64,000 bases of DNA from Meandrina meandrites (taxonomy: Eukaryota; Cnidaria; Anthozoa; Scleractinia; Meandrinidae), in assembly GCA_963693305.1 (NCBI GenBank), contig OY855903.1:55021150-55085149 (forward strand), given 5' to 3'. Below, piece by piece: positions 56,601 to 60,228 of this stretch. The notes beneath the pieces are model-generated. The model saw nothing but the letters and a program-made list of their open reading frames with translations. It searched no databases and was not told the origin of the DNA. Within the stretch, counting starts at the first letter, position 1. Every line of letters begins with the position of its first letter. A program made the position numbers and the translations under genes.

Positions 56601-59313
56601 ACAGTAAATTACAGCTGCATACTGATAACAAAATTAATATAATACAGTTGAAATACACAAGGTAAAACAGAAAAATGAAATCTATTATTATTGTTTGTTG
56701 TCTGTAACATATTTTACTTGAAAATAGCACTAACTGACAATATAATTTAATTTATGACAAATTTATGAAACTTCATATATTTTTTGTCTCGTTTTCCTTT
56801 ATAGTTAACATTTCTTTTCAGGGCTGTCATAACGAGCTGTAACTCGAAACACCTGTTACCGCTGAGTTAACTTGATGTTACAGGTAAAGACGTCGATTGG
56901 TGTTATGTTACACTTGAGTACAGAGGGAAATGCTGTGGATGATAACTTCAATGGACCGCTGCTTAAAAACTTCCATTTATACTCCCAGGTGGAGCGAGTC
57001 ACTGGGGGATTTAAGTTTCAAACCCACAGCCATAACACAAGGTAATAGTCCCATCAGCTTTTGAACTCACACCGTTTGACCCAGAGTGTCTAACTAAAAT
57101 TTACTGCAGCTGTGAAAGACAAAATATTCAGTATGTCATGAGCGTGTCAAATATGAGCATGTCCCATATGAGCGTGTCCCATCTGAGTCGCTGACAGGAA
57201 TTAAACTCATGACCTCCCAAACACCGGGGGTGGGGGGGGGCTCTCTATCCACTGAGCTACAAGAACTCATGGTGAGCTGGGCCATTTTACTACAATTCAC
57301 TCTATCCTGGACTTGGTTGTCTCATTCAGTGCTCTCATGCATGACACATGACATTCATTTATGCAGCATGTGAAATTATTCAAACTTTTAAATCGAACAG
57401 TCAATGCTAACTAACGCTCAACATAACTACATTATTAAAAGCTTCATGAGTGAACAGGTAGAGATTTCCTTATTCTGTACTCGACATTTCTTTGGCTGAA
57501 GTAAAAATGTTTGAATCTATTCTTTCCGTCCTACTTTGTGATTGGTTAACTTTGTCTGATGACCCCGGTAACTGTAACTGCACTGTAAATTCATTCAATT
57601 CTAAAATCTTTCTCCAAGACCTATTTCACATTATTTTACTTACATATCTGTAAAAGTGATGACTTTGAGGTCCTCTGTGTTCAACTCCTTTATTACTCTG
57701 TTCCTTATATTTCTGAAAATAAAAACAAATACTGATAGTCAACATGTACTTTTACACCAGATACACTGTAAGTCAAAATCCCAAAAGTAGGCTTTAAGGT
57801 AGCCATGGCTCAGTGGGCCCAAAACAAGTTGGGCTCAATGACTTCACCACCTCCTCCTTCAAAAAAAACAAGGGTTCTGGGATTTGTGACAAAATCAAAT
57901 GTTTTTCAGGGCTCCAATGCTTTGTGGCATAAAGATATTAGGGCTCCAAGCAGCCAATTGATAACTGTTTTTTAGGCTCTTGGTGCCATGGCAAAACTAT
58001 TTGGGCTCTCGATATTTCCATCGCCAGAGCTACCTGTTCCTCTTAGCCAGCAGGTCTTTCCATATCCATGTGGAACAGTAGGCACTGGTGACACATGAGC
58101 TGATTGGCTAGATTTTAACCAATCAAATAAACCCTTTTTAACTCTTTTACAACAAAGATATTTTAAAACGGTTGATTTGATTGGCTAAATTTCAAACTCC
58201 CTTTGTTATAATCTAGCCAATCATATCATGTGTCCCCTGAGCTGCCTATGATTCCTCGGCAAAGGCCCTGCCACCTAAAAGGGACAGCAGTTCTGAGGAC
58301 AAGAATGGGCCCTTGGGTTCCGCTACCCCCAACCCCATTTGGGACGTCAAAAACATCGAAAGCTATCTGACCTCTCTGACAAATTAATAATAAAAGTTCT
58401 GATGATGTTGTATTTGACCTGCTGGAATGCATTATCGCCACACTGTCTTTAAAACTCAACTAAAAATCCAGTACACATCGCTTATGACTGAGTATCCAAT
58501 TTTTATCACTTTCTTTCAGTTTGTATTTTGAAAAAGCTTTGAAATAAAAATTTAGGATTTAAAATTGACTATAAAATCTGTAACATGCTCTAGTAAGTTA
58601 TAGAGTGTGACAAGCATGCTATTTTTTTTTAAAAAAATAACAGCTAGAGTATGTTTTTTATGCAAGAGTCAACAAGTACAATCATCAGAATCATATCAGT
58701 TATTTAAAATTAATAATCAACAAAAAAGATACTCAAGTGAGTCAAAGTCACTGACAATCACTTATGATTATTTAGAAATATAATCCTTGTTATAAACTAT
58801 TCAGGCCTACTGCAAACTACTGCATGCGATGTACATGTTAATTTATTTAGTAATTAGCAGGTCATTATGATATTGGAAAGCAGCAATTGAACTTCCATAG
58901 CACAGCGACGCATTTCAAGGGCCTCCTTCGCGCTACAAATAAACAAATGCAACCATATACAGCTTAATATCGGTTCGAAAAGAGCAAAAAACTGCAAACG
59001 TAAAACAATCTACTTACACTGTGGGACCAGTACAACTGGCTTTTTGCTCTTCGTTGCTACAAGTACATCCACCGCAAGACTGTCCACTTCTCTCGGAAGT
59101 TGGACGATTGTATTCTTGCCTTCCATCATTGTTGTTATTCCAAAATCCTGGCCAGTCTGTATAGCCCAAGGAGTAACGACTATTCCAATAATTATGTCCC
59201 AGGAAAACCTGAGAGCCGTGGTTTGGAACGTTCTGAGCGATTCGCGTAAATGACAACAGCAAACAACAGACAAGAACAGTTCGCCAGCACAGAAAGCGAA
59301 GGCGCCACGACAT
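1497..59313 (-). CDS. Giant LRR/fibro-slime/cadherin/thrombospondin-type extracellular protein (76 exons, 3' end outside window)
   Basis: One multi-exon gene, read right to left. I placed 76 exons using AG acceptors, GT donors, reading phase and family motifs. Together they give 8,307 coding bases, exactly 2,769 codons, with no stop. Order: signal peptide and Cys-rich N-cap (1-98), LRRs (99-1004), LRR C-cap (1005-1064), FN3-like (1065-1217), fibro-slime (1218-1471), cadherin-like (1472-1734), Cys-rich block (1735-1903), EGF (1904-2069), thrombospondin type 3 repeats (2070 to about 2340), thrombospondin C-terminal domain (about 2341-2563), LamG-like (2564-2704), start of a second LamG-like (2705-2769). 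The product should be a secreted, calcium-binding matrix or cell-surface glycoprotein. No transmembrane segment appears in the part seen. The last exon here ends on a good donor, so the gene continues past the left edge. The type 3 repeats plus C-terminal domain make the thrombospondin-superfamily call firm. Individual LRR exons could have been missed, because all of them share one phase. Confidence 0.9.
1996..2134. repeat. Degenerate ACGAGT hexamer cluster
   Basis: At least ten ACGAGT/ACGAGC/ACGAAT units at irregular spacing in the intron between exons 75 and 76. Probably a decayed short tandem repeat. Confidence 0.6.
2757..2888. repeat. (CTGT)n microsatellite
   Basis: Two runs of CTGT/TCTG units separated by about 60 bp of degenerate CT-rich sequence, in the intron between exons 73 and 74. 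Confidence 0.95.
4954..6607 (-). CDS. Exons 65-70: thrombospondin C-terminal (L-lectin-like) domain
   Basis: Begins in exon 65 (6432-6607, shared with the last type 3 repeat), then 6190-6247, 5755-5945, 5552-5626, 5372-5469 and 4954-5097. Diagnostic reads are [67 protein letters not shown], and [20 protein letters not shown] followed by RCAD. They follow the family order throughout (FGYQxxxxFYVVMWK, LRxALWHTGDT, LLWKDPRNxGW, HRPxxGYIR, GGRLGxFxFSQxxxIW). In known thrombospondins this domain packs on the type 3 wire and mediates cell and matrix contacts. The domain looks intact. Confidence 0.95.
6432..10875 (-). CDS. Exons 58-65: thrombospondin type 3 calcium-binding repeats
   Basis: Exons 10771-10875, 9892-9999, 9204-9363, 8734-8846, 7925-7980, 7394-7479, 6851-6964 and 6432-6607. 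Exon 58 is the conserved entry to the wire ([18 protein letters not shown]). Exons 59-65 carry the Asp-rich DxDxDGxGDxC and DNCPxxxNPxQ motifs: [53 protein letters not shown]. In thrombospondins these repeats wrap around many structural calcium ions. Exon 62 ([12 protein letters not shown]) is less regular. The donors of exons 63 (GTACCA) and 64 (GTTTTT) are weak, yet joining there keeps the frame and the family alignment. Exon 65 also starts the C-terminal domain. Confidence 0.93.
7190..7275. repeat. (TTCG)n microsatellite, degenerate
   Basis: Runs of TTCG and CTCG tetranucleotides in the intron between exons 63 and 64. Confidence 0.85.
8120..8632. repeat. Compound tetranucleotide microsatellite
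   Basis: A mosaic of 4-bp repeats: diverged CCGA/GACC-type units (8120-8280), CAGT, CTGT, about 24 copies of CTAT (8376-8472), CAGT again, CTGT again, then ATCA/ATCG to 8632. It lies in the intron between exons 61 and 62. Long frames over it (serine/cysteine/leucine/valine-rich) are artefacts. Confidence 0.95.
10180..10292. repeat. Hairpin element
   Basis: Inverted repeat: GAATATTTGTC and ATCTGTTCGTAGAAGC on the left pair with GCTTCTACGAACAGAT and GACAAATATTC on the right. The centre (CCGAGAGCGAAGCTCGAGG) is itself palindromic. It sits in the intron between exons 58 and 59. Confidence 0.75.
11225..12155 (-). CDS. Exons 55-57: thrombospondin-type EGF modules
   Basis: Exons 12025-12155, 11561-11776 and 11225-11374, about residues 1904-2069, each encoding one module. 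Reads include [33 protein letters not shown], then [20 protein letters not shown], and [16 protein letters not shown]. The GPCPxGYxGDGxxC form, and the calcium-binding DIDEC step into the next module, are hallmarks of thrombospondin EGF repeats. The exons are in phase 0, so module and exon boundaries coincide. Three modules match the count in trimeric (TSP1/2-like) thrombospondins, but no oligomerising coiled coil was seen anywhere upstream. Confidence 0.92.
12700..12800 (+). mobile_element. SINE family A tail fragment
   Basis: A diverged fragment resembling the 3' half of the SINE at 16311 (CAGTCCCTCTCTTGG, GCATATAAATACG, GTTGGGGGTAACATG). Promoter boxes are missing. Confidence 0.45.
13045..14834 (-). 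CDS. Exons 51-54: Cys-rich block, ephrin-receptor/GCC2-GCC3 type
   Basis: Exons 14683-14834, 14145-14207, 13735-13831 and 13045-13239, about residues 1735-1903. The region is dense in cysteine with repeated C-x2-C, CPxG and GxY/F motifs: [61 protein letters not shown]. These fit GCC2_GCC3 and ephrin-receptor-like modules, small disulfide-rich spacers found in many large cnidarian and other animal ectodomains. It joins the cadherin part to the thrombospondin signature part. All introns keep the frame open. Confidence 0.8.
15254..18821 (-). CDS. Exons 47-50: cadherin-like repeats
   Basis: Exons 18602-18821, 17435-17580, 16632-16807 and 15254-15501, about residues 1472-1734. Exon 47 ([20 protein letters not shown]) has a Pro/Thr-rich insert. 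Exon 48 ([11 protein letters not shown]...GNITIK) looks like the end of a degenerate cadherin repeat. Exon 49 has the calcium motifs of a classical repeat, [10 protein letters not shown] (DxNDxxPxF type) and [14 protein letters not shown] (DxDSGxNGxxxY type). Exon 50 has the closing IFAVDGGSP motif followed by an RGD (about residues 1693-1695) and a Cys. Exon 49 ends at a GTACGT donor only about 25 bp from a SINE. A repeat count of two is an estimate. Confidence 0.78.
15578..15786. repeat. Long hairpin element
   Basis: Two arms of about 97 bp in opposite orientation (left begins CTTCATTAAAGAAATAAAAA, right ends TTTTTTATTTCTTTAATAAA) around a short loop rich in CGAG/CTCG. Identity looks near 80%. 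Probably an old MITE. It lies just upstream of exon 50. Confidence 0.7.
16311..16608 (+). mobile_element. tRNA-derived SINE, family A, near-complete
   Basis: The head is tRNA-like, with an A-box-like TGGCCTAATGGTTAGTGCG and a B box GGTTCGAGCCC. The body contains GTGTTCTTGGGCAAG, then ACTTTACTCTCA, GAGTAGAAATACTCCTAG, and GGGCCACTAGGCTCGTATGC. A reverse copy with the same layout lies at 41646-41868, and decayed pieces occur elsewhere. The element ends about 24 bp from the donor of exon 49. It is a retroposon, not a functional tRNA gene, because the head is joined to a long unrelated body. Confidence 0.85.
18822..20127. other. Intron 46, distal part
   Basis: Holds the TTAA-flanked MITE (19192-19820). 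Nothing coding is seen in the rest. The minisatellite at 20128-20912 occupies the donor-proximal part of the same intron. Confidence 0.6.
19192..19820. mobile_element. TTAA-flanked MITE with internal duplication
   Basis: The termini are inverted repeats of about 26 bp: GACGGAATCCGCCAGGACTT at the left, and the complement of GACGGAATCCACCAGGAAGT at the right. Both are flanked by TTAA (19192-19195 and 19817-19820), the target duplication of piggyBac-type transposons. Inside, a block of about 205 bp (starting near 19230 and again near 19440, core TGTACCAAAATTATTTACAC) is present twice in tandem. No coding frame for a transposase is seen. It lies in intron 46. Confidence 0.7.
20128..20912. repeat. 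72/73-bp minisatellite, 11 copies, containing the exon 46 splice donor
   Basis: Eleven head-to-tail units with a period of 72 or 73 bp; the difference is the length of a T run. Each unit holds CTCATCACCCATCATTTCAT, then GGCACTTGTG, then GCCTCACCTGAACAAT. On the minus strand the last motif is ATTGTTCAG|GTGAGGC. The rightmost copy is the real end of exon 46 with its donor, so ten further perfect-looking donors follow inside the intron. On the plus strand the period makes 24-residue repeating frames, which are by-products. Confidence 0.95.
20904..23752 (-). CDS. Exons 43-46: fibro-slime (PA14-related) domain
   Basis: Exons 23429-23752, 22540-22709, 21445-21545 and 20904-21068, about residues 1218-1471. 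The first reads [12 protein letters not shown], later SFSQWFR and [11 protein letters not shown]. The second reads [20 protein letters not shown] followed by [10 protein letters not shown]. The fourth reads [12 protein letters not shown]. In order these match the fibro-slime family: the QWF motif, the FFPxDG motif, the [TS]FSGxxxxWVYI[DN] motif and the YxLDxFxAER motif. Fibro-slime domains occur in slime-mould adhesion and spore-coat proteins and in some bacterial secreted proteins, and they resemble PA14 folds implicated in carbohydrate binding. The last exon ends in CAG|GTGAGG, and that donor is part of a tandem repeat described separately. Confidence 0.85.
23118..23245 (-). mobile_element. 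SINE family A internal fragment
   Basis: The reverse complement contains GTTGTGTTCTCGATCGGGCA followed by AGGCACTTTATTCCACTTTC and GGGCCTCTGTTACG, the central SINE blocks in degraded form. Confidence 0.45.
24368..25689 (-). CDS. Exons 40-42: fibronectin-III-like module and linker
   Basis: Exons 25556-25689, 25030-25288 and 24368-24434. The first opens [20 protein letters not shown], which has the Pro start and the conserved Trp of strand B in a fibronectin type III fold. The second supplies the rest: a [17 protein letters not shown] stretch fits the Y-x-[FV]-x-V-x-A-x-N strand F signature. A Gly/Ser/Thr/Lys-rich linker follows. The third exon ([20 protein letters not shown]) leads into the fibro-slime domain. 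Several N-x-[ST] sequons are present. The FN3 call rests on this pattern only; another beta-sandwich family is possible. Confidence 0.7.
24641..24769. repeat. Hairpin element
   Basis: GTTTCAAAACGAGTCTTGGT followed by GCGAAACCATTCAAATGAAA on the left pairs with the complement of a right arm ending GTAGACTCGCTTTGAAAC. It lies in the intron between exons 41 and 42. Small open frames across it are by-products. Confidence 0.65.
26025..26203 (-). CDS. Exon 39: LRR C-terminal cap
   Basis: This exon completes the last repeat ([13 protein letters not shown]) and then carries the cysteine cap typical of extracellular LRR proteins: CDC early, a third Cys in AAVCVSPP and a fourth in DFTC at the end. That is the CxC...C...C spacing of LRRCT. 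The exon is 179 bases, starts in phase 2 and ends in phase 1 at a GTATGT donor. It marks the end of the LRR ectodomain, at about residue 1064. Confidence 0.9.
26970..35881 (-). CDS. LRR exons 26-38
   Basis: Thirteen phase-2 exons: 35783-35881, 35080-35154, 34622-34690, 34043-34114, 33559-33633, 32966-33040, 32606-32674, 31565-31633, 30856-30927, 30292-30363, 29685-29756, 29169-29234, 26970-27041. Typical reads are [33 protein letters not shown] and [11 protein letters not shown]. The first exon (99 bases) has an insertion with two cysteines ([10 protein letters not shown]), and the next two exons each carry one cysteine near their ends, which is unusual inside an LRR array. The exon at 32606 uses a weaker GTTAGT donor. 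The 2.1-kb gap before the last LRR exon holds duplicated non-coding sequence and no further repeat that I can see. Confidence 0.87.
27568..28972. repeat. Direct duplication of about 185 bp around 1 kb of intron
   Basis: The segments 27568-27754 and 28791-28972 are close direct copies (shared GACACGTCTATTGCATCCCT, TTTAAATGATCCGAGTTTTA, AAAAACTGCAGAGGT). Short shared blocks (AATTATAACTTKCCTGT) also lie outside both, at 27521 and 29020. This may be a segmental duplication or the ends of a small element; the internal 1 kb shows no coding features. It lies in the intron before LRR exon 38. Confidence 0.7.
33128..33280. mobile_element. 137-bp palindromic MITE with 8-bp target duplication
   Basis: The element at 33136-33272 has inverted arms of about 41 bp, starting GGATCAGTTTATGTTTCTGG and ending with its complement. 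It is flanked by the exact 8-bp direct repeat GCTACTTC (33128-33135 and 33273-33280). Eight-base duplications are typical of hAT-type transposition. The arms are essentially identical, so the insertion looks young. It lies in the intron between the LRR exons at 33559 and 33040. Confidence 0.85.
35882..37409. other. Intron 25 with a possible plus-strand exon and hairpin DNA
   Basis: Contains the frame 36422-36662 (ATGGCGGCTG start, about 80 codons, ending at AAAG|GTAAAT). It is preceded by TGATTGGCTGAG-type motifs (36082, 36172) and followed by the 36887-37047 hairpin. I recognise no protein family. It could be a captured first exon inside a transposon, or chance. Confidence 0.35.
36887..37047. 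repeat. Hairpin element with GCCCTCG motifs
   Basis: The left arm runs GTAATCGCAATGTGCCCTCG then CAATTAAGGATTAATTT; the right arm is its complement, ending GGGCCCATGCGATTAC. The centre is CGTCGCTTCGCGACTCG. Related GAGGGCA motifs occur near 36108-36145, so the interval 36060-37050 may be one larger element. Confidence 0.7.
37410..45401 (-). CDS. LRR exons 14-25
   Basis: Twelve more phase-2 LRR exons: 45321-45401, 44630-44683, 43792-43863, 43374-43451, 42720-42797, 42342-42413, 40519-40584, 39720-39791, 38876-38947, 38481-38552, 38281-38352, 37410-37481. Reads include [33 protein letters not shown] and [11 protein letters not shown]. The exon at 44630 is only 54 bases and lacks a clear LxLxxN core (it reads [19 protein letters not shown]), so it either extends the preceding repeat or is a degenerate unit. 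Most donors are GTAAGT-like; the exon at 42720 uses GTATGT. Confidence 0.87.
38650..38860. repeat. Nested palindromes beside exon 22
   Basis: The perfect 20-bp palindrome GGTATATGAGCTCATATACC lies near 38689-38708, between longer inverted arms carrying ATTGCAATTCCTGAGTTTTGATA-like sequence (38656 onward and 38725-38757). A second hairpin follows at 38779-38860 (TTATTCCACTTACGC and GGATATGAG pairing with CTCATATCC and TGGAATAA). It ends 16 bp before exon 22. Confidence 0.65.
40984..41312 (+). repeat. Intronic repeat with TTTTCCCTGAC motifs, copy 1
   Basis: Contains several TTTCCCTGAC or TTCCCTGAC motifs, plus TATTAAATCAG and CCTTCAAGGATT blocks. A collinear copy lies at 44867-45196 and a reverse copy near 62745-63030. 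It carries no coding features and is probably an interspersed, non-autonomous element of unknown type. Confidence 0.6.
41646..41868 (-). mobile_element. tRNA-derived SINE, family A, reverse copy
   Basis: The reverse complement reads GGTGGCCTAATGGTTAGTGC, GGGTTTGAGCACAAG, GGGCAAGACACTTTACTATC, TAGTAGAAATACCCCTAGTT and GGCCACTAGGCTCATATGCA. These are the same blocks in the same order as the copy at 16311. It lies in the intron between the exons at 42342 and 40584. Confidence 0.8.
44130..44455. repeat. Degenerate tandem array, about 40-bp period
   Basis: About eight imperfect repeats of a unit like TTTTCATTCTAAACTCTACA followed by CTTGCACAGCTCTAC. Frames across it look protein-like only because of the repetition. 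Confidence 0.6.
44867..45196 (+). repeat. Intronic repeat with CCCTGAC motifs, copy 2
   Basis: Collinear with 40984-41312: GTTGCCACAG start, TTTTCAAAATTCCCTGAC, AGTATTAAATCAG, CCCTGACCTTCAAG, TTGACTTGTGG end. More diverged, with short indels. Confidence 0.6.
45802..57712 (-). CDS. LRR exons 2-13
   Basis: Twelve small exons, each one leucine-rich repeat of 22-28 residues with the L-x-L-x-x-N-x-[IL] core: 57644-57712, 55472-55543, 55221-55286, 55023-55094, 49112-49180, 48906-48977, 48575-48658, 48245-48316, 47567-47638, 47162-47245, 46855-46938, 45802-45885. Typical reads are [11 protein letters not shown] and [11 protein letters not shown]. Every exon starts and ends in phase 2, and each length is a multiple of three. 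Four are 84 bases, so their repeats are longer than the usual 24 residues. Intron 5, between the exons at 55023 and 49180, is about 5.8 kb because it holds an LTR retrotransposon. LRR arrays bind protein or glycan ligands outside the cell; no ligand can be inferred here. Confidence 0.88.
47839..47866. repeat. Poly(C) tract of 28 bases
   Basis: An uninterrupted C run. Other homopolymer G/C runs occur near 3790, 8950-8978 and 62563. The exact length may be unreliable in assembly. Confidence 0.9.
47930..48075. repeat. Intronic repeat with TTTTAGTCGC motifs
   Basis: AAATTTTAGTCGC occurs near 47957 and 48023, with AATTTAGTCGCC near 48006 and the complementary GGCGACTAAAAT near 48038, giving a partly palindromic block next to the poly(C) run. 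No coding potential. Confidence 0.5.
49400..50291 (+). repeat. 5' LTR
   Basis: Begins TGTCACAAGAGG and ends ATTACGTTACA. It contains a TATA-like TATATATAAG at 49944-49953 and a polyadenylation signal AATAAA at 50055-50060, giving the expected U3-R-U5 order. A short plus-strand frame inside it is repeated in the 3' LTR and is not a gene. No TGG-type primer binding site starts immediately after the LTR; the nearest TGG is at 50304. Confidence 0.93.
50644..52488 (+). CDS. gag: Retrotransposon Gag polyprotein with altered zinc knuckle
   Basis: The first plausible ATG at 50644 gives 614 residues ending at TAG; the frame is open further upstream but without a convincing start. Residues about 205-365 match the retrotransposon Gag (capsid-like) domain: [13 protein letters not shown], then a block ending [30 protein letters not shown], and [20 protein letters not shown], the typical Ty3/Gypsy-type Gag pattern. 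Residues about 480-520 are a charged, coiled-coil-like stretch. A CCHC knuckle follows at Cys565, Cys568 and His573, but position 578, where the fourth ligand is expected, is Tyr (TAT). Pol domains are absent. The intact frame fits the young LTRs. Gag would package element RNA; the changed ligand may weaken RNA binding. Confidence 0.9.
   Translation: MKKTSPPGCYRLRSRIIEISASTQKKTAVNQQIFDADPDHCSQCREEQLALRNEEIEDPCELCLSEITANSSEDNDSVHPQSPSIVPELNAISQPPQPSPSLPAERTSFSDESLHSHSEDSAAEDFDETTPLLRVPKNLKTLFPGEHEEITSHPLSPRNSLPNSSMDTAEISDFHRQMIQLQEQMCKQLEAAHASLEIQPVTESTVIKPALFHGRENENVDRWLQRFALYLTNRKIHPESNQAATQLALHLSGPAESFYYNLPSSVQASYDALKDVLRERFSPAHRHLRLRQALSVRRQGPNESIENFLADLNEKFSCLDLRDEDKLSYLIQGLRADIQGDVLKKEPKTYAEAEDTARLIYSIQQSLIQRREEDISRLVQNTKLTTTPETARLERLEKNIDKLMSHFEKQPQDTKVTLQSPLETKVAAFKPMLPQTPEAEQLANLQQQFRHLSNMIIGNQSIAAYEPTPRENYHGNSREDEIAHLREETHHLKTELKDLKSQKAKEVERYDRTQTSQEMTSALSRALEEIRRMQSRMDGFMRTYATGNHRHHQQQVPIHEGRPLCDICGKIGHVSQYYPEHRVTVIRRSHEVKYPSASSRHNTYLPNKGVIPTV
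52664..52675 (+). other. Polypurine tract
   Basis: The purine-rich AAGGTGGGGAG directly precedes the 3' LTR. This is the place and composition expected for the primer of plus-strand DNA synthesis in LTR retrotransposons. One T interrupts it. Confidence 0.65.
52676..53567 (+). repeat. 3' LTR
   Basis: Same length as the 5' LTR (892 bp) and collinear without indels. I count six substitutions: two about 135-160 bp from the left end, two about 220-230 bp in, one near 53391 and one near 53548. The TATA-like motif and AATAAA are repeated here. Right after it comes CAGT, the target-site duplication. Confidence 0.93.
53568..55022. other. Intron 5, right of the retrotransposon
   Basis: No LRR exon found. 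A SINE tail fragment lies at 54655-54745. GGGCGAATGATCGACAG (54588) is the inverse of CTGTCGATCATTCGCCC near 54206, and TTACAGCTGATTTCAG (54147) pairs with CTGAAATCAGCTGTAA (54643), so about 54147-54658 is a hairpin-like element. Confidence 0.5.
54655..54745 (+). mobile_element. SINE family A tail fragment
   Basis: Contains CTAGGGGTAACAC, GGACCAGCATCACATCCA, GAGTAGAAATACTCCTAGTG and GGCCACTAGGCT, matching the 3' end of the SINE at 16311. Confidence 0.55.
56480..56575 (+). mobile_element. SINE family A internal fragment
   Basis: Contains ACTAAACTCTCACAGTGCCT, CTCTCCGCCCTGG and ACTGGGGGTACCCTGG, matching the middle of the SINE at 16311 in diverged form. Confidence 0.45.
57120..57285 (-). mobile_element. 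tRNA-derived SINE, family B
   Basis: The reverse complement begins with a tRNA-like head: A-box type TAGCTCAGTGGATAGAG and B-box type GTCATGAGTTTAATTCC. It continues into a body containing three near-repeats of about 17 bp with the core GAGCRTGTC (plus strand), ending near AATATTTTGTC. A G/C run splits the head. The body differs from family A, so this is a second SINE family. Confidence 0.7.
57713..59017. other. Intron 1
   Basis: Contains the inverted repeat 58088-58233. No LRR-type exon is seen. First introns often hold regulatory elements, but none can be named from sequence. Confidence 0.5.
58088..58233. repeat. Inverted repeat, possible MITE
   Basis: GACACATGAGCTGATTGGCT then AGATTTTA on the left pairs with TAATCTAGCCAATCATATCA then TGTGTC on the right. 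Inside, AACCAATCAAATAAA and TTTGATTGGCTAAA make a second pairing. It lies in intron 1. Confidence 0.65.
59018..59313 (-). CDS. Exon 1: start codon, signal peptide, Cys-rich LRR N-cap
   Basis: The start is the ATG whose complement ends at 59313. It opens [20 protein letters not shown], a basic N-region followed by a hydrophobic core at about residues 11-22, as in a secretory signal peptide. After a polar Asn/Tyr/Trp-rich stretch the exon ends with a C-x2-C-x-C-x7-C pattern (SCGGCTC, then SCTGP), typical of the cap that precedes leucine-rich repeats. The donor is GTAAGTAG, and 296 coding bases leave phase 2, the phase shared by the next 37 exons. An alternative in-frame ATG further in would lose the signal peptide, so the outer ATG is preferred. 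Confidence 0.85.
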
Positions 59314-60228
59314 TTTCCACTTGCCCGAGTAAATTAAAAGTTGTTATCCTGATTAAACGTAATGCGATGAACCTCAGCAAAGACTTTTTAACAGCAGGAT
59401 TCTTCCGTTGCTAAAGAAAAAACCGCAATGTTTTTGCGTACCACAATGACTTTTGATTTGAGGTCATTTACGAAGTTCCATTTTCTTTTCCCGCCATTAA
59501 TATTCGATTCATTCCATGGAGAAAAGGAAAACTACAAATATTGCAGTCTTAGATGTATGTTCCACCGAATATTGGCAGCTTATCACCCAACTAGGTTGTT
59601 TAGACTACCGACAATATTTTCCGTCCTGTTTATGTTCATAAATATTCAGCAAAGATGCAAATTTTTGCGGAGCACGGCATTTCGATTTTTGATGTCCTCT
59701 TACATGACGTAGTATATGGAAAGCAGCGCAAGGCCTGATGGTACTTCTGGGAAACATGGCGGTGGTTTATTTCGGAAATGACCTCTTCGAAAAACACGTT
59801 GTAAATTATTCATTGTTCATCCGATTCCCCTGAATTTCAGATGTTTTATTGAATGGTTTTATCAAAATCTGTCGATGGTATTATTTGGCTACTTTTTTTT
59901 CTGCTGGAGGTCAGGGGCATAACATGTTACATTGAAACAAAGTATCATTCTTTTTATTCTTATTTTTTCTCAAAGAAGAAACGATTTGGATTGAAGAAAG
60001 GTTAATAATACAAATATCAGCTTGGATTATTTTACCCGTGCGTTGGAGGCATCCTACGACTTGCAACAAAGCTCAGCTTCAAGGGACAGTTTGGTGGAAG
60101 GCTGACAAACCATCTTTGACAGCGGTGAATGAAGCCGAGTAGGTGCGTGCAGCTGGGAGGTGAGTTGGAGGTGTGAAAATCACCCTTCCTGCAAATCGTC
60201 TCCTGAAGTGTAGATACGTGTATTGAAA
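59314..60228. promoter_or_regulatory. Shared intergenic region between two divergent genes
   Basis: This 915-bp gap separates the start codons of the minus-strand thrombospondin-like gene and the plus-strand MINDY gene, so it must contain both 5' UTRs and both promoters unless distant non-coding exons exist. No clear TATA box is placed at either end. A TGACGT half-site lies near 59704 and an AACATGGCGG motif resembling a YY1-type element near 59752. Short open frames in it show no family features. The promoter role is inferred from geometry alone. Confidence 0.5.

Larger units (their letters stand above)
55544..57643. other. Intron 2
   Basis: No exon found. Contains a SINE A fragment (56480-56575) and SINE B (57120-57285). 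Otherwise AT-rich sequence without recognisable structure. Confidence 0.5.
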
